Origin: a virus
Direction: 5' to 3' (one strand)
Virus record (IMG/VR): IMGVR_UViG_3300046660_000282
Span: 1-45,995 of that record
Length of the DNA: 45,995 bases
The notes under the pieces were generated by a model, which worked only from the letters and a program-made list of their open reading frames with translations, had not been told where the DNA came from and made no database searches. Below are positions 17,587 to 25,692 of the stretch, in pieces. The position numbers and the translations under genes are program-made. Each line of letters opens with the position of its first letter. Within the stretch, counting starts at the first letter, position 1.

Positions 17587-17922
17587 ATGCTTACGATTAA
17601 TGGTCTAGAAATCTACAGCATCAAAGATGGCATGGTAAATTATGCCTACGCAGATGGGATGTCTACTTTGCTGCCGTTGTATCAGTCAATAGCGTGGTTC
17701 AAGGCGCAAGGCGTTGATATCGTGACTCAAAAAGAGCTTATTGAAATCTTAGGTCTAGACATTGACGAAGATTTCGATGAAGACTTTTGGATCGGTGATT
17801 CCGCTTTGATCCAAGTCTGCGCCGGTACGTGGGCCAGATTTAACGATGACTATTGGATTTTCATGATCGATCCAGAATGGAATGAAGAAAATTTAGTTGT
17901 AGTGAGCGGTCCTGCTTGGTAA
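17587..17922 (+). CDS. hypothetical acidic protein, 111 aa
   Basis: Start MLTINGLEIYSIKDGMVNYAYADGM (RBS AGAGGATAATACA). A beta start, a LPLYQSIAWFKAQGVDIVTQKELIEILGLDIDEDFDEDFW helix and acidic linker, then a beta end (YWIFMIDPEWNEENLVVVSG). Acidic and aromatic; possible DNA-mimic-like charge only. Unknown. Confidence 0.7.
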   Translation: MLTINGLEIYSIKDGMVNYAYADGMSTLLPLYQSIAWFKAQGVDIVTQKELIEILGLDIDEDFDEDFWIGDSALIQVCAGTWARFNDDYWIFMIDPEWNEENLVVVSGPAW

Positions 17923-17930
17923 TTTTCTGG

Positions 17931-17959
17931 TTGACAAATCAATCGGATTTGATTATCAA
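17931..17959 (+). promoter_or_regulatory. promoter of the 17993-20768 operon
   Basis: TTGACA, 17 bp, TATCAA; 34 bp before the ATG at 17993. Confidence 0.75.
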
Positions 17960-17992
17960 CGTGATGTTATTGTAATAAAAGGAGAAAATTTC

Positions 17993-20011
17993 ATGACAGA
18001 TTTTCGCGTCTTCGCTGCGGCGGTAAAAGAGCGTTTCAACGAGCTTTCGAAGCAGGAACTTTTTGTCGTCAACATTAATGGTGACGATCTTTACGAATTT
18101 TATCTAGATGCGTTCCCGGTAGGGACGAACGAGATTTATCGTACACGTCGCGAGTTTGATTGCAGCGCGGATAAGAACTTTATCCGCAACATCGGTAACG
18201 TAGTTGCTATCGTAAACGATGGTAACAAGTCGTTCTCGCTCGCCACGGTTTGGGACGTAGCAGCGGATGAGCCTTTTAATACCGTGGCTCAAAAGCTTGC
18301 TGAATTGGTTCGGAATGCTTCGGTCAAGACTTTGTTCCGTACCAAAGAAACCAACTATGGCGCTGAACTTATCCGCGAATTGCTGGATAATGGTACTACG
18401 CATCCGTGGTATAATCTCAACGCTAAGGTCGATCCCAAGCATCGCACCGATAAGCCGGAAGAGATTCGCGGAACAAAGAACACCTTTGCTCAGGTCTTTA
18501 AGCGTGGCCTTGAAGAGCTTACAGCTTCGGCGGTTGAAACTGTAACCGATCTTATCGCCAGTGATTCAATTTATCGTGGCGCTGAGCATAAGGTTGCAGT
18601 CACTGAATTCTCAAAGCTTCAGAAGGAATATCTGCTGCTTAATTCAGATGAGGCTAGAAACCTTTTCATTTGGGCCAATATTGATAGCAGGGCGGCAGGT
18701 TTCCGCAACACTGCAATTGGTACTCTGGTGGAGGATTTGTCTAAGGGCGTTGATCTTGATCGCGCCGTTGGCTCGTTTGAGGCTAAGGTTGCGCCGTCTA
18801 ACTACAAGCGATCTAAGTCTCTCATCACGCCTGCCATGATTAAGGACGCGATGAAGACGATCACTGGTCTTGGACTGGAAACAGCATTGGAGCGTCGTTT
18901 CGCTGTGATTTCTGACGTATCGGTCAATAATGTTTTGTTCGTTGACAATTCTGTCAAGGGCAAGATGAAGGGTGGGATCGAATCACTGCTGATGGAGCAA
19001 GCCGTGACTAAGGCTCCTGATGTGAAAAAAGCGGAGAACATCACTATCGATGATTTCCTTGCCAACGTTGTTCCAAAGGCTTCATCGATTGATGTCATGG
19101 TCAAGAACACTATGGCGGCAAATTTCATGAGCCTTACCGCGCCGGTTCACGATGAGGTTGAGCGTCTGTTCAAGTGGGATAATAATTTCGCTTGGAGCTA
19201 TGACGGCAATATCACTGACTCTGAAATCAAGGAGAAGGTGGCTCGTGCCGGTGGTAACGTTACGAACGCTGCGTTGCGTATCAGCTTGGCTTGGTATAAC
19301 ACTGATGATCTTGATCTTCATGTCTTTACGCCGCGCCGTAACCATATCTATTTTGGTAATCCTGAAGGCGCTCTTGACGTGGATATGAATGCTTACGGTC
19401 GCATCGTTCGCAATCCGGTGGAGAACGTTAGCTTCACGCCGCGTAATCTTGAAGATGGCGTTTATAAGGTCGTGGTGAATAACTACAATCGCCGCGAATC
19501 CGTTGACGTTGGTTTCGTTATCGAGGTGGAAAATTCAGGAGTTGTTAATTCATATTCCTATCGTTTCCCTGTAGATCATAAAGAGGATATCAAAGTCGTT
19601 GACATTACTATTAAAAATGGTATTGTCTCAGATATTAAGGTTTATCCTAAGATCGACGGGACGGCTCTGTCTAAGGAGAAGTGGGGCGTTAAAACCGAAA
19701 CTCTTGTACCGGTAGAAACGCTTATTCTCAGCCCCAACTATTGGGATGACAATGCATCTGGTAACAAGCACTGGTTCTTCATTCTGAAGGATTGTGTTAA
19801 TCCAGAGCCGACGCGAGGGATTTATAACGAATTCTTGCGCGGCGATCTTGACAAGCATAGGAAGGTATTTGAAATTCTTGGTGACAAGACAAAGTGCCAG
19901 CCTAGCGATAACCAGCTTAGCGGAATTGGTTTCAGTTCCACAAAGAGAGAACAGCTAATTGCCGTGGTTAAAGGCGAGAAGCTGAACAAAGTTTACAACA
20001 TCAACTTCTAA
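17993..20011 (+). CDS. 672-aa protein with DUF2135/YfaP-like beta domain
   Basis: The largest ORF of the window. Residues 1-330 are alpha/beta with long helices, no known catalytic motif. Residues about 410-560 hold ALRISLAWYNTDDLDLHVFTPRRNHIYFGNPEG...LDVDMN...GVYKVVVNNYNRR, which follows the pattern LxWxxxxDLDLxVxxPxGxxIxYxNxxGxxLDxDxN...GxYxVxVxxY of DUF2135/YfaP proteins (Ca-binding-like beta sandwich, role unknown, often with VWA or tellurite-type proteins and common in large phages). The C-terminal 100 residues hold a WFxLKDCxNxEPTRGxYNEFL stretch. RBS AAAGGAGAAAATTTC. Confidence 0.75.
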   Translation: MTDFRVFAAAVKERFNELSKQELFVVNINGDDLYEFYLDAFPVGTNEIYRTRREFDCSADKNFIRNIGNVVAIVNDGNKSFSLATVWDVAADEPFNTVAQKLAELVRNASVKTLFRTKETNYGAELIRELLDNGTTHPWYNLNAKVDPKHRTDKPEEIRGTKNTFAQVFKRGLEELTASAVETVTDLIASDSIYRGAEHKVAVTEFSKLQKEYLLLNSDEARNLFIWANIDSRAAGFRNTAIGTLVEDLSKGVDLDRAVGSFEAKVAPSNYKRSKSLITPAMIKDAMKTITGLGLETALERRFAVISDVSVNNVLFVDNSVKGKMKGGIESLLMEQAVTKAPDVKKAENITIDDFLANVVPKASSIDVMVKNTMAANFMSLTAPVHDEVERLFKWDNNFAWSYDGNITDSEIKEKVARAGGNVTNAALRISLAWYNTDDLDLHVFTPRRNHIYFGNPEGALDVDMNAYGRIVRNPVENVSFTPRNLEDGVYKVVVNNYNRRESVDVGFVIEVENSGVVNSYSYRFPVDHKEDIKVVDITIKNGIVSDIKVYPKIDGTALSKEKWGVKTETLVPVETLILSPNYWDDNASGNKHWFFILKDCVNPEPTRGIYNEFLRGDLDKHRKVFEILGDKTKCQPSDNQLSGIGFSSTKREQLIAVVKGEKLNKVYNINF

Positions 20012-20025
20012 AAGGAGAAAAACAT

Positions 20026-20427
20026 ATGAGCGACACTAACATTTTTGAACAGGCGACACGTGCCAGCCTTCGATTTAAAACGGATCGTGGCGAACTTACC
20101 ACGGAACAGGTTTGGGACCTCATGCTCACAAGCCTTGACTCACTGGCACGCGGCGTCAACAAGGAACTGAAGGACGTTTCGGAAGAAAGCTTCATTCCAA
20201 AGGCAAAGAGCGCGGCTCAGACAAAGCATCAGAAGCTTCTCGAACTTCGACTCGAAATCCTGAAGCATATCATCGCTGTCAAGATCGAAGAAGCCGACGC
20301 CAAGGAAGCAGCTGCGGTTAAGGCTGCTAAGCGAACGAAGATTCTTGAAGCTCTGGCTGAAAAGGATGATGACGCGCTGAAGGGCAAGACGAGAGAAGAA
20401 CTTCTCAAGGAATATGACGAGCTTTGA
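20026..20427 (+). CDS. helical, highly charged protein, 133 aa
   Basis: MSDTNIFEQATRASLRFKTDRGELTTEQVWDLMLTSLDSLARGVNKEL..., then long Lys/Glu/Ala helices (AADAKEAAAVKAAKRTKILEALAEKDDDALKGKTREELLKEYDEL). The start FEQATRASLRFKTDRGELTTEQVWDLML is a signature I have seen in small proteins of Rhizobiales and other phages paired with a larger beta protein. RBS AAAGGAGAAAAACAT. Likely partner of the 672-aa protein. Confidence 0.8.
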   Translation: MSDTNIFEQATRASLRFKTDRGELTTEQVWDLMLTSLDSLARGVNKELKDVSEESFIPKAKSAAQTKHQKLLELRLEILKHIIAVKIEEADAKEAAAVKAAKRTKILEALAEKDDDALKGKTREELLKEYDEL

Positions 20428-20768
20428 TTGCCAATTCAGAGCTAGCGGTTTACATGGTTTCCGGGGGCGCTGTTGCCCTCGGATTTCTTTTATGTGTGCA
20501 TCAAACTCTGCGTCTAAGAGCGGTACGTGACGCAACGATAGTAGGAAAGGAAGATGGAATGACAAGACTGGCATACGATAGCGTTTGGGAAATGATGTTC
20601 GAAGGTGATCCAGAAAAGATCGCGGATTACAACGAACTGAGTCGCTTGGCATTGAAGTACAGAGATGAAGTTCAGCTACACTTCGGTACGGAAGAGGAAT
20701 TCAAATACCTCAAGGAACTGAAGTTGCAGGAGTTGGAACGCCAAGGCGTTGAAGTAATCAGAGATTGA
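20424..20768 (+). CDS. N-terminally anchored membrane protein, 114 aa
   Basis: TTG at 20424 overlaps the previous stop (TTGA); an ATG at 20454 is the alternative. The first 28 residues make one membrane helix (LAVYMVSGGAVALGFLLCVHQTL), followed by a soluble charged part (DSVWEMMFEGDPEKIADYNELSRLALKY, EEEFKYLKELKLQELERQG). The topology fits a spanin-like or signal-anchored protein; no lysis gene is nearby. Ends 5 bp before the terminator at 20773. Confidence 0.7.
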   Translation: MIANSELAVYMVSGGAVALGFLLCVHQTLRLRAVRDATIVGKEDGMTRLAYDSVWEMMFEGDPEKIADYNELSRLALKYRDEVQLHFGTEEEFKYLKELKLQELERQGVEVIRD

Positions 20769-20772
20769 GAAT

Positions 20773-20807
20773 CAAAAGGCCTTCAGGATTAGTTTCTGAA
20801 GGCCTTT
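20773..20807. terminator. bidirectional terminator
   Basis: AAAAGGCCTTCAG-GATTAGTTT-CTGAAGGCCTTTT, 13-bp perfect stem with T-run on the plus strand and A-run (T-run) for the minus strand. Lies between the convergent 20768 end and the terminase operon. Confidence 0.93.
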
Positions 20808-20830
20808 TTCTTTTGTAAATCTTTTTAGAT

Positions 20831-20850
20831 TTTAGGATTTTAATCCTAAA
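20831..20850. terminator. second hairpin, minus-strand side
   Basis: TTTAGGATT-TT-AATCCTAAA 32 bp after the stop of the large terminase gene; AT-rich stem. Confidence 0.5.
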
Positions 20851-20881
20851 TTGTGGCTGCTCCAATTCACGCGCCATCGGG

Positions 20882-22624
20882 TTACGTGGCGCTGGAGGTT
20901 TCTGCTTCGGCTTGCTCATTTTTAAGTTTCTCCCTTGCTAAACGTTTCTGCTCCATCTCAGCCTGAATCGCTCTTTCGACCATATCTTTTTTTACTTGGG
21001 AAGAAGGCGAAGAGCCTGATCCATGTAATTTTTGCGTTCCTAATTTTCTCTGTCTGCCTCTGGCCCACTCTAAATATTGACTGGTACTATCAACCATGTC
21101 GTCATTCTTACCATAAGGGAAGGCCATTAGCTCACGTTCGTATTCTGCGAGCCATGTTGCAGCTTCAGGAAGATAGACCATACCTGATTCTATGGTTGGG
21201 GCTACTGCATCGAACCTGAATTCCTTAGAGTTATTATCTGTGCTGATAGGAATGATCGGGATATTGGTTTTTCCTTGGCGCACTTGAATGTACTGTGTTC
21301 CAGAACCTTTATCTTCGATCAGAATGCATGACACGTTCCAGCGCTGCGCCGTCTCATCAACTAGCTTGCACATTTCGGGGAATTCAACTTTAGCTCTGAT
21401 GCAATCTAAGAGATAATGCAAGCCGAATTCAGTCTCTAACCAAACCGTAATAGCGGTAAAGTCGTGACGCTCTTGAGCCTTCTGCGCCGTATCGACTGAC
21501 ATAGTGATACGACGTGTTTTGATTTCAGGATTTTTCCTTACATCGCCTTTATAACGATTGAACCACGAAGATTTTAAGAGAACGCCTTCAGCGTCTACCG
21601 GAACGCCTTGCATCATAGAGCCCCACATTGCTCCTGTGAGCGTGGCGCGCTTGTTTAGGTAATCCTGATGGTAAAAGTCCCACAACGGCATGTCAGGCTC
21701 TGTGCGGCCCATAGGATCGTCTTCATCACCAAGCTCCGACAATGCTTTCAGGTTGATGATTTCGTAAGGGATAATATTTCCCTTTTTACCTTCAGTCTCA
21801 AGCCTGCCGATCATGTCGTCAGAGTTATAACGCGTGTTGACTAGAACGATTGGGGCGCGGGGCAGAAGTCGGGTCTGAAAGTCTGACAGGAACCATGAAT
21901 AAGCATCATCTCTGACTTTAGGATTCTGTGCCTCAAGATAGCTTGCATACAAGTCATCGATGCAGCCAATATTCGCTCTGATACCCATGATACCAGCGCC
22001 GACGCCACGAGCCACATATTCAGATTTGTTCGTCAATGCCCAACGATCACCGGCTCTCATGTCAGATTGAAGTGCGACCTCGCCAAACACTTCCTTAAAT
22101 GCTTCGCTGTTTACATATGCCTTAGTCTTTTTACCAAGTTCGCTTGTTGCGAATGATGCGGCATAACTGGCCTGTAACCATTTAGTCTTTCTGCGGCCCA
22201 TGCACCAAACAGCAAAGCGACGGGAAGAGTATTCGCTCTTACCGCCGCCAGCCGGAACGCTGAGTGCTAGTCTAGGGATCGTGCCGTTTTCTACCAGTTC
22301 AAGTTTTTCGCAAATGAAATGATGGTGAGGCGCGGGTGGCTCATCCATATTCAGATACTCAGCGAAACAAGAATAGCTATTAAAACTTGCGCTTCTCAGC
22401 TTCTCTTTGTATTCGTTTTCGTAATGCTCTAAAACATCTTGAACCGCTGCATATTGGTTCTCAGGTATCGCGGTCTTCGTCAGACTCAAAATTGCTGATG
22501 ACAAGTGTGTCGGGATCGGGGATTTCAATCGCAAATGGTCTTGAAGAACTTCCTCCATCCTGCGAAGATTCGTGATTGATGACCTGTATACTAATCGGTC
22601 GTTCCATGTTAGGGTATTTGTCAT
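20882..22624 (-). CDS. terL: terminase large subunit
   Basis: DNA-packaging ATPase-nuclease that pumps phage DNA into the prohead. ATPase: Walker A-like VPAGGGKSEYSSR (about 122-134; GGGKS, a deviant form common in phages), Walker B IGCIDDLYAS (about 216-225), coupling motif VLVNTRYNSDDMIGR. Nuclease: SVDTAQK, ILIEDKGSG, and FPYGKNDDMVDSTSQYLEW, giving the three acidic positions of the RNase H-like fold. Full length about 580. The proposed ATG lies 164 bp inside the small-subunit gene and lacks a clear RBS; the ATG at 22558 or an inner TTG near 22520 is possible. The order small-large is standard. Confidence 0.95.
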   Translation of the reverse strand: MTNTLTWNDRLVYRSSITNLRRMEEVLQDHLRLKSPIPTHLSSAILSLTKTAIPENQYAAVQDVLEHYENEYKEKLRSASFNSYSCFAEYLNMDEPPAPHHHFICEKLELVENGTIPRLALSVPAGGGKSEYSSRRFAVWCMGRRKTKWLQASYAASFATSELGKKTKAYVNSEAFKEVFGEVALQSDMRAGDRWALTNKSEYVARGVGAGIMGIRANIGCIDDLYASYLEAQNPKVRDDAYSWFLSDFQTRLLPRAPIVLVNTRYNSDDMIGRLETEGKKGNIIPYEIINLKALSELGDEDDPMGRTEPDMPLWDFYHQDYLNKRATLTGAMWGSMMQGVPVDAEGVLLKSSWFNRYKGDVRKNPEIKTRRITMSVDTAQKAQERHDFTAITVWLETEFGLHYLLDCIRAKVEFPEMCKLVDETAQRWNVSCILIEDKGSGTQYIQVRQGKTNIPIIPISTDNNSKEFRFDAVAPTIESGMVYLPEAATWLAEYERELMAFPYGKNDDMVDSTSQYLEWARGRQRKLGTQKLHGSGSSPSSQVKKDMVERAIQAEMEQKRLAREKLKNEQAEAETSSAT

Positions 22625-23039
22625 TTGAAGGCAACATCTTATTGTTATTGTTATTTGGTGCCGGGTCTGGCTGAACTTTGTTTAATTCCGCCATGTCTTT
22701 TAAGATAACAGTGCCCATTTTTAGGTCATCCATTTCTATAGCTTTGTTTAGGAGCTTGACATATTCACGATTGATCCAATCAAGATCGATTTCTTGGCTG
22801 TCGCTCTTTCTAATAGGAAGAGGGGGAGCGGTTGAAAGAGCTTCCTTTTCTGCTGTTTTCATTTTTAATTCTTGAATTCTGGTTTGAATTTCAGGACTAT
22901 TAGCAAGTTTGGAAGCATTAGCGGCTGCTGCTGCGTTTTTACAAGTAAAGCCAGCCGCTTTATAAGCCGCCAGCTGAGTATAACCATTCGCCAAATAGTT
23001 GGCGTACATTTCTTGTTTTTGGGAACTAAGTCTTGGCAT
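22461..23039 (-). CDS. terS: terminase small subunit
   Basis: MPRLSSQKQEMYANYLANGYTQLAAYKAAGFTCKNAAAAANASKLANSPEIQTRIQEL matches the Terminase_2/DNA-binding N-terminus (LTxKQExFxxxYxxxGNxxxAYxxAGY......AAxxLxxxPxVxxRIxEL). Middle helices follow (WINREYVKLLNKAIEMDDLKMGTVILKDMAEL, the oligomerisation part). Then comes a low-complexity linker (PAPNNNNNKMLPS) and a C-terminal tail ending EDRDT that would contact the large subunit. Start at MPRLSS, overlapping the next gene by 14 bp. Confidence 0.92.
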   Translation of the reverse strand: MPRLSSQKQEMYANYLANGYTQLAAYKAAGFTCKNAAAAANASKLANSPEIQTRIQELKMKTAEKEALSTAPPLPIRKSDSQEIDLDWINREYVKLLNKAIEMDDLKMGTVILKDMAELNKVQPDPAPNNNNNKMLPSNDKYPNMERPISIQVINHESSQDGGSSSRPFAIEIPDPDTLVISNFESDEDRDT

Positions 23040-23301
23040 TTGAGATATACTTAATTAGATCGTTCATTACTAGATAGTTACCATAGGCATTGATACTATC
23101 AATTATATTTCTGTATAGTTCTACTACTTTAAAACTTTGATCGTCTATTACTTTACTTAGTTCAGGTGTTCTGACATGATATGCCAATAGTAGATCGTAA
23201 GCTTCTGTGTGATGCTTGGACGCATGCGCAATATCTGCGACAAGTTCTTTAAGCTTTGCGTGATGTTCTTTAGGAAATACAGAAACATTATAAATGAACA
23301 T
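23026..23301 (-). CDS. hypothetical helical protein, 91 aa
   Basis: MFIYNVSVFPKEHHAKLKELVADIAHASKHHTEAYDLLLAYHVRTPELSKVIDDQSFKVVELYRNIIDSINAYGNYLV... is helical after a short strand, with conserved-looking HAKLKELVADIAHASKHHTEAY. It lies between resolvase and small terminase with overlaps at both ends, so it is cotranslated with packaging genes. A packaging or replication accessory is a guess. Confidence 0.72.
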   Translation of the reverse strand: MFIYNVSVFPKEHHAKLKELVADIAHASKHHTEAYDLLLAYHVRTPELSKVIDDQSFKVVELYRNIIDSINAYGNYLVMNDLIKYISNAKT

Positions 23302-23825
23302 TAGTCAGCAAGCTCGCCAATGAGAGTAAAGGGCTTTTGTAACTGATAACCAAGGGCGCAGAAACCATAGAAACTGATAAGTGCTGCTTCGGCCCTGCCA
23401 TCATCCATCTTGCGCTTCCAAGCCGTGGCGCATTTAGGAAAGTATTGACTAGCTCTGTATCGAGCCGCATCTTTTTCAGCCGGAATTTTAAGCTGACTTT
23501 TCCAAAGTGCGGGACGTACCTGAGAAACAGGGATTTTCAAACCACCACAAGCTCCTAGGATAGTTCCGAAAGCTCTTCCGAATGTAAATGAGGAAACCAC
23601 GCCTTCACCGGGTCTTGCTGAGACTTCCTCAATGTACAGGTGCATAATGCGATCATCATCTAGGATGTTGCCAATACCTACGTGGTCCATTACGGTCTTT
23701 TTCTTTTGACCTGTCTTGATCTCGAACGTTGGCATGTCAAAGATTTCAATGGTGTGCTCAACCGGATCAAGTTTGGCAAATGCGCCTTTCGCACCCGGAT
23801 CAGCGCCTACAATTATTCCTGCCAT
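23301..23825 (-). CDS. RuvC-like Holliday junction resolvase
   Basis: Phage RuvC-type nuclease that resolves branched DNA before packaging. Motifs: IVGADPGAKGAFAKLD (first Asp, residues about 6-20), LYIEEVSARPGEG (Glu, about 83-95, with the SARPGxGV signature followed by SxFxFGxxFG), and MDDGRAEAALISFYG (final acidic pair, about 142-156). 174 aa, family size. Basic mid-region KSQLKIPAEKDAARYRAS is typical. Start ATG at 23825, overlapping the 23813 gene. Confidence 0.93.
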   Translation of the reverse strand: MAGIIVGADPGAKGAFAKLDPVEHTIEIFDMPTFEIKTGQKKKTVMDHVGIGNILDDDRIMHLYIEEVSARPGEGVVSSFTFGRAFGTILGACGGLKIPVSQVRPALWKSQLKIPAEKDAARYRASQYFPKCATAWKRKMDDGRAEAALISFYGFCALGYQLQKPFTLIGELAD

Positions 23826-24517
23826 ATTTCATCAACTTCTTTTTGGCCGCGCTTTTGTGCGTCTATCGCATCTTCAATGTTTTTCTCGTAAGAATAATGG
23901 CTAAATTTGCCATTGACTTTTACTTTGACCATATATAGGTTACGCGGCTTGTGAAAATACACACCTATGATTGGCGTTTCTTTTATGTCGTCTTCGCTGG
24001 TATTAAGGGCTGAAGCTTCGGTGTATGAAGCGTAAAGATTATAAAGTTTAAGCTGTTTCTCAGCCCATTTCTCAGCTATATATTTATTCTTGAAGCTCGA
24101 TCCACGGTAGAAATATGGATGGTGCCACACTTTGACTTGCCACATGTCATCTCGATAAGGAGCGATCAGGTAATTGCCTAACCTTTCCTTGGTCGTAGAT
24201 TCAGCGACCATGTTTTCTTTATGCGTGTCGTACAAATCACCGCTTAGCGCAGCGATAGGTTCTTTTGGCCAATCTCCGTAGCAGAGAAGCCAAGCAATAT
24301 GAGGGACTTCTAGAAGCACGCCTTTGAACCGGCAAACATACCTGCCGGGATAGTACATATTGAGGCGCTTGCAGACCTTCCATTGATCCTTGAAAACTCT
24401 GTAAACCCTACCTGTATCCTCATCGTACTTGAATTTTTCTTTTACCTGTTTTTTATCGATAGTAGGATATAGGTCAAGATATTTATCAAAGTCTCTAACT
24501 ACTGGTTTGTTCGCCAT
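23813..24517 (-). CDS. HNH/AP2-type protein with altered active site, 234 aa
   Basis: FKYDEDTGRVYRVFKDQWKVCKRLNMYYPGRYVCRFKGVLLEVPHIAWLLCYGDWPKEPIAALSGDLYDTHKENMVAES aligns with the HNH-AP2 pattern (GxLYxR...G....Y..V...G..Y..HRLVWLLHYGxWPxxxIDHINGDxxDNRxxNLRxAT). The usual IDHINGD is IAALSGD and DNR is DTH, so the metal/catalytic His is gone. The C-terminus (GVYFHKPRNLYMVKVKVNGKFSHYSYEKNIEDAIDAQK) matches an AP2-like DNA-binding end. Probably a retired homing endonuclease kept for DNA binding, or an inactive remnant. In the terminase operon. Confidence 0.8.
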   Translation of the reverse strand: MANKPVVRDFDKYLDLYPTIDKKQVKEKFKYDEDTGRVYRVFKDQWKVCKRLNMYYPGRYVCRFKGVLLEVPHIAWLLCYGDWPKEPIAALSGDLYDTHKENMVAESTTKERLGNYLIAPYRDDMWQVKVWHHPYFYRGSSFKNKYIAEKWAEKQLKLYNLYASYTEASALNTSEDDIKETPIIGVYFHKPRNLYMVKVKVNGKFSHYSYEKNIEDAIDAQKRGQKEVDEIWQE

Positions 24518-24686
24518 CCGTCTTTTTCACTTTTTTCTTTTTTGTAACGACAAGCTCAGTAATTTGATTTTCTAAAAATTCAACTTTTAGATAAAGTTCT
24601 TCGACACACTTTTTCAGTGTTTCGAGGTTTCTCCGATCCATCTTAATTTTATTTTCTAAATTTTCAATTTCTTCGGAGTAGTTCAT
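24495..24686 (-). CDS. coiled-coil protein, 63 aa
   Basis: MNYSEEIENLENKIKMDRRNLETLKKCVEELYLKVEFLENQITELVVTKKKKVKKTDGEQTSS. Heptad-patterned Leu/Ile from residue 6 to 46, then a Lys-rich tail. Its ATG directly precedes the stop of the 24687 gene and it overlaps 23813 by 23 bp. No family known; it might pair with the longer coiled coil upstream. Confidence 0.7.
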   Translation of the reverse strand: MNYSEEIENLENKIKMDRRNLETLKKCVEELYLKVEFLENQITELVVTKKKKVKKTDGEQTSS

Positions 24687-25226
24687 TTAATTATAATTCC
24701 GCCATCCGTGGGCATAAGGTTCAAACGCTTCATCGATCTTATCCATCAATTCGTCGGACCAGAAATCACCGGCTGGTGTCAGAGACATTCCTTGCTCAGT
24801 AACGATCCATTCCCATCCAAACTTCTGCGCCGTGATGCGGGCGTCAATCAAATCAGTGATCTTGTTTATGATCGCGTCTCTATCTTCATAATGTAGTAGT
24901 TTAGAGTTTAAATTATCTCTTAGTTTCCACTGTTCAACTTTGATATTTTTTACTTCAATGCTGTGTTCGTTCTCTAGTTCGTTAATTTCATTTAATAGTT
25001 TAACGTGCGCTACTTCGTACTCTTTAAGTTTTAGTTCTACTTCGGTAATTTCACTTAATAGTTTTAAGTTTAATGCTCTATAATTCTCTTTTAAAGTTTC
25101 TACGTTCAATACGTCAATATTTAATTCGTTTACGGTTTGTTCTAGTTCAGAATTTACACTTCTAAGTTCAGCGTTCTCAGCTTCTAATTTCTCGTTTAAT
25201 ACTGCTAGTGCTAAGTTCTCGTCCAT
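24687..25226 (-). CDS. long coiled-coil protein, 179 aa
   Basis: MDENLALAVLNEKLEAENAELRSVNSELEQTVNELNIDVLNVETLKENYRAL... A coiled coil to about residue 110. Codon use there is repetitive (many AAA, GTT, TTA). The C-terminal 60 residues (DAIINKITDLIDARITAQKFGWEWIVTEQGMSLTPAGDFWSDELMDKIDEAFEPYAHGWRNYN) look globular. First gene of the packaging operon after the 25335 promoter. Could be a scaffold-like or adapter protein. Confidence 0.75.
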   Translation of the reverse strand: MDENLALAVLNEKLEAENAELRSVNSELEQTVNELNIDVLNVETLKENYRALNLKLLSEITEVELKLKEYEVAHVKLLNEINELENEHSIEVKNIKVEQWKLRDNLNSKLLHYEDRDAIINKITDLIDARITAQKFGWEWIVTEQGMSLTPAGDFWSDELMDKIDEAFEPYAHGWRNYN

Positions 25227-25334
25227 ACTTTGCTACTTCCTATTTCTCACTGACTATTCAGGACGCGCCGCATCGAAGGGACCGCGATTTTGATAATGTA
25301 TACTTCAGAGTTAATAATTCAAAATTTAAATATC

Positions 25335-25363
25335 ATAATATCATAGCTTTTCGAGTTTGTCAA
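25335..25363 (-). promoter_or_regulatory. promoter of the terminase operon
   Basis: Minus strand TTGACA, 17 bp, TATTAT, close to the sigma70 consensus, without the GATGTAAGAA box. About 110 bp before the 25226 start; the leader holds nothing else that I recognise. Confidence 0.85.
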
Positions 25364-25479
25364 GCTTTTTATTCATTTCATATAAAAGATGGTGATTTTC
25401 TTGGTTCACTATCTTCATTTCCGCTATCTGACCTAGCATCACCAAGACCATGGCCCATATTGAAAGCAGGAGGACGTCT

Positions 25480-25692
25480 TTAAGCATTTTCACTTTCTTT
25501 CGTTACCGGCATGAATCCTTGAACCTTTAGAAAACTTCCTCTCGGGCCGAAGTCAAAGGTAGCTAATCCCTTATTTACAAGGGACCAGCCACAACGATTT
25601 CGCTGTGATCGGCCAAAGGTGACACGATGCATCACAAAGCCTTCACGCTCCAACTCTTCCAAGAATGCGATTTCACCTTTAGTGAGTTTCAT
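25480..25692 (-). CDS. small winged-helix-like protein, 70 aa
   Basis: MKLTKGEIAFLEELEREGFVMHRVTFGRSQRNRCGWSLVNKGLATFDFGPRGSFLKVQGFMPVTKESENA. The LTKGEIxFLExLEREG...GWSLVNKGLA...F...GFMPVTKE pattern is like single wHTH proteins in which a helix pair is followed by a beta wing. Start at the ATG in TTGATGAAACTC, which overlaps the stop of the 25692 gene. DNA binding is inferred. Confidence 0.7.
   Translation of the reverse strand: MKLTKGEIAFLEELEREGFVMHRVTFGRSQRNRCGWSLVNKGLATFDFGPRGSFLKVQGFMPVTKESENA

Noticed and set aside
18104-19345. Several ORFs of 87-112 codons inside 17993-20011
   Set aside because: Shadows of the 672-aa gene in other frames.
25208-25483. Plus-strand ORF of 91 codons
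   Set aside because: Crosses the terminase-operon promoter, lacks an RBS and has antisense-like composition.
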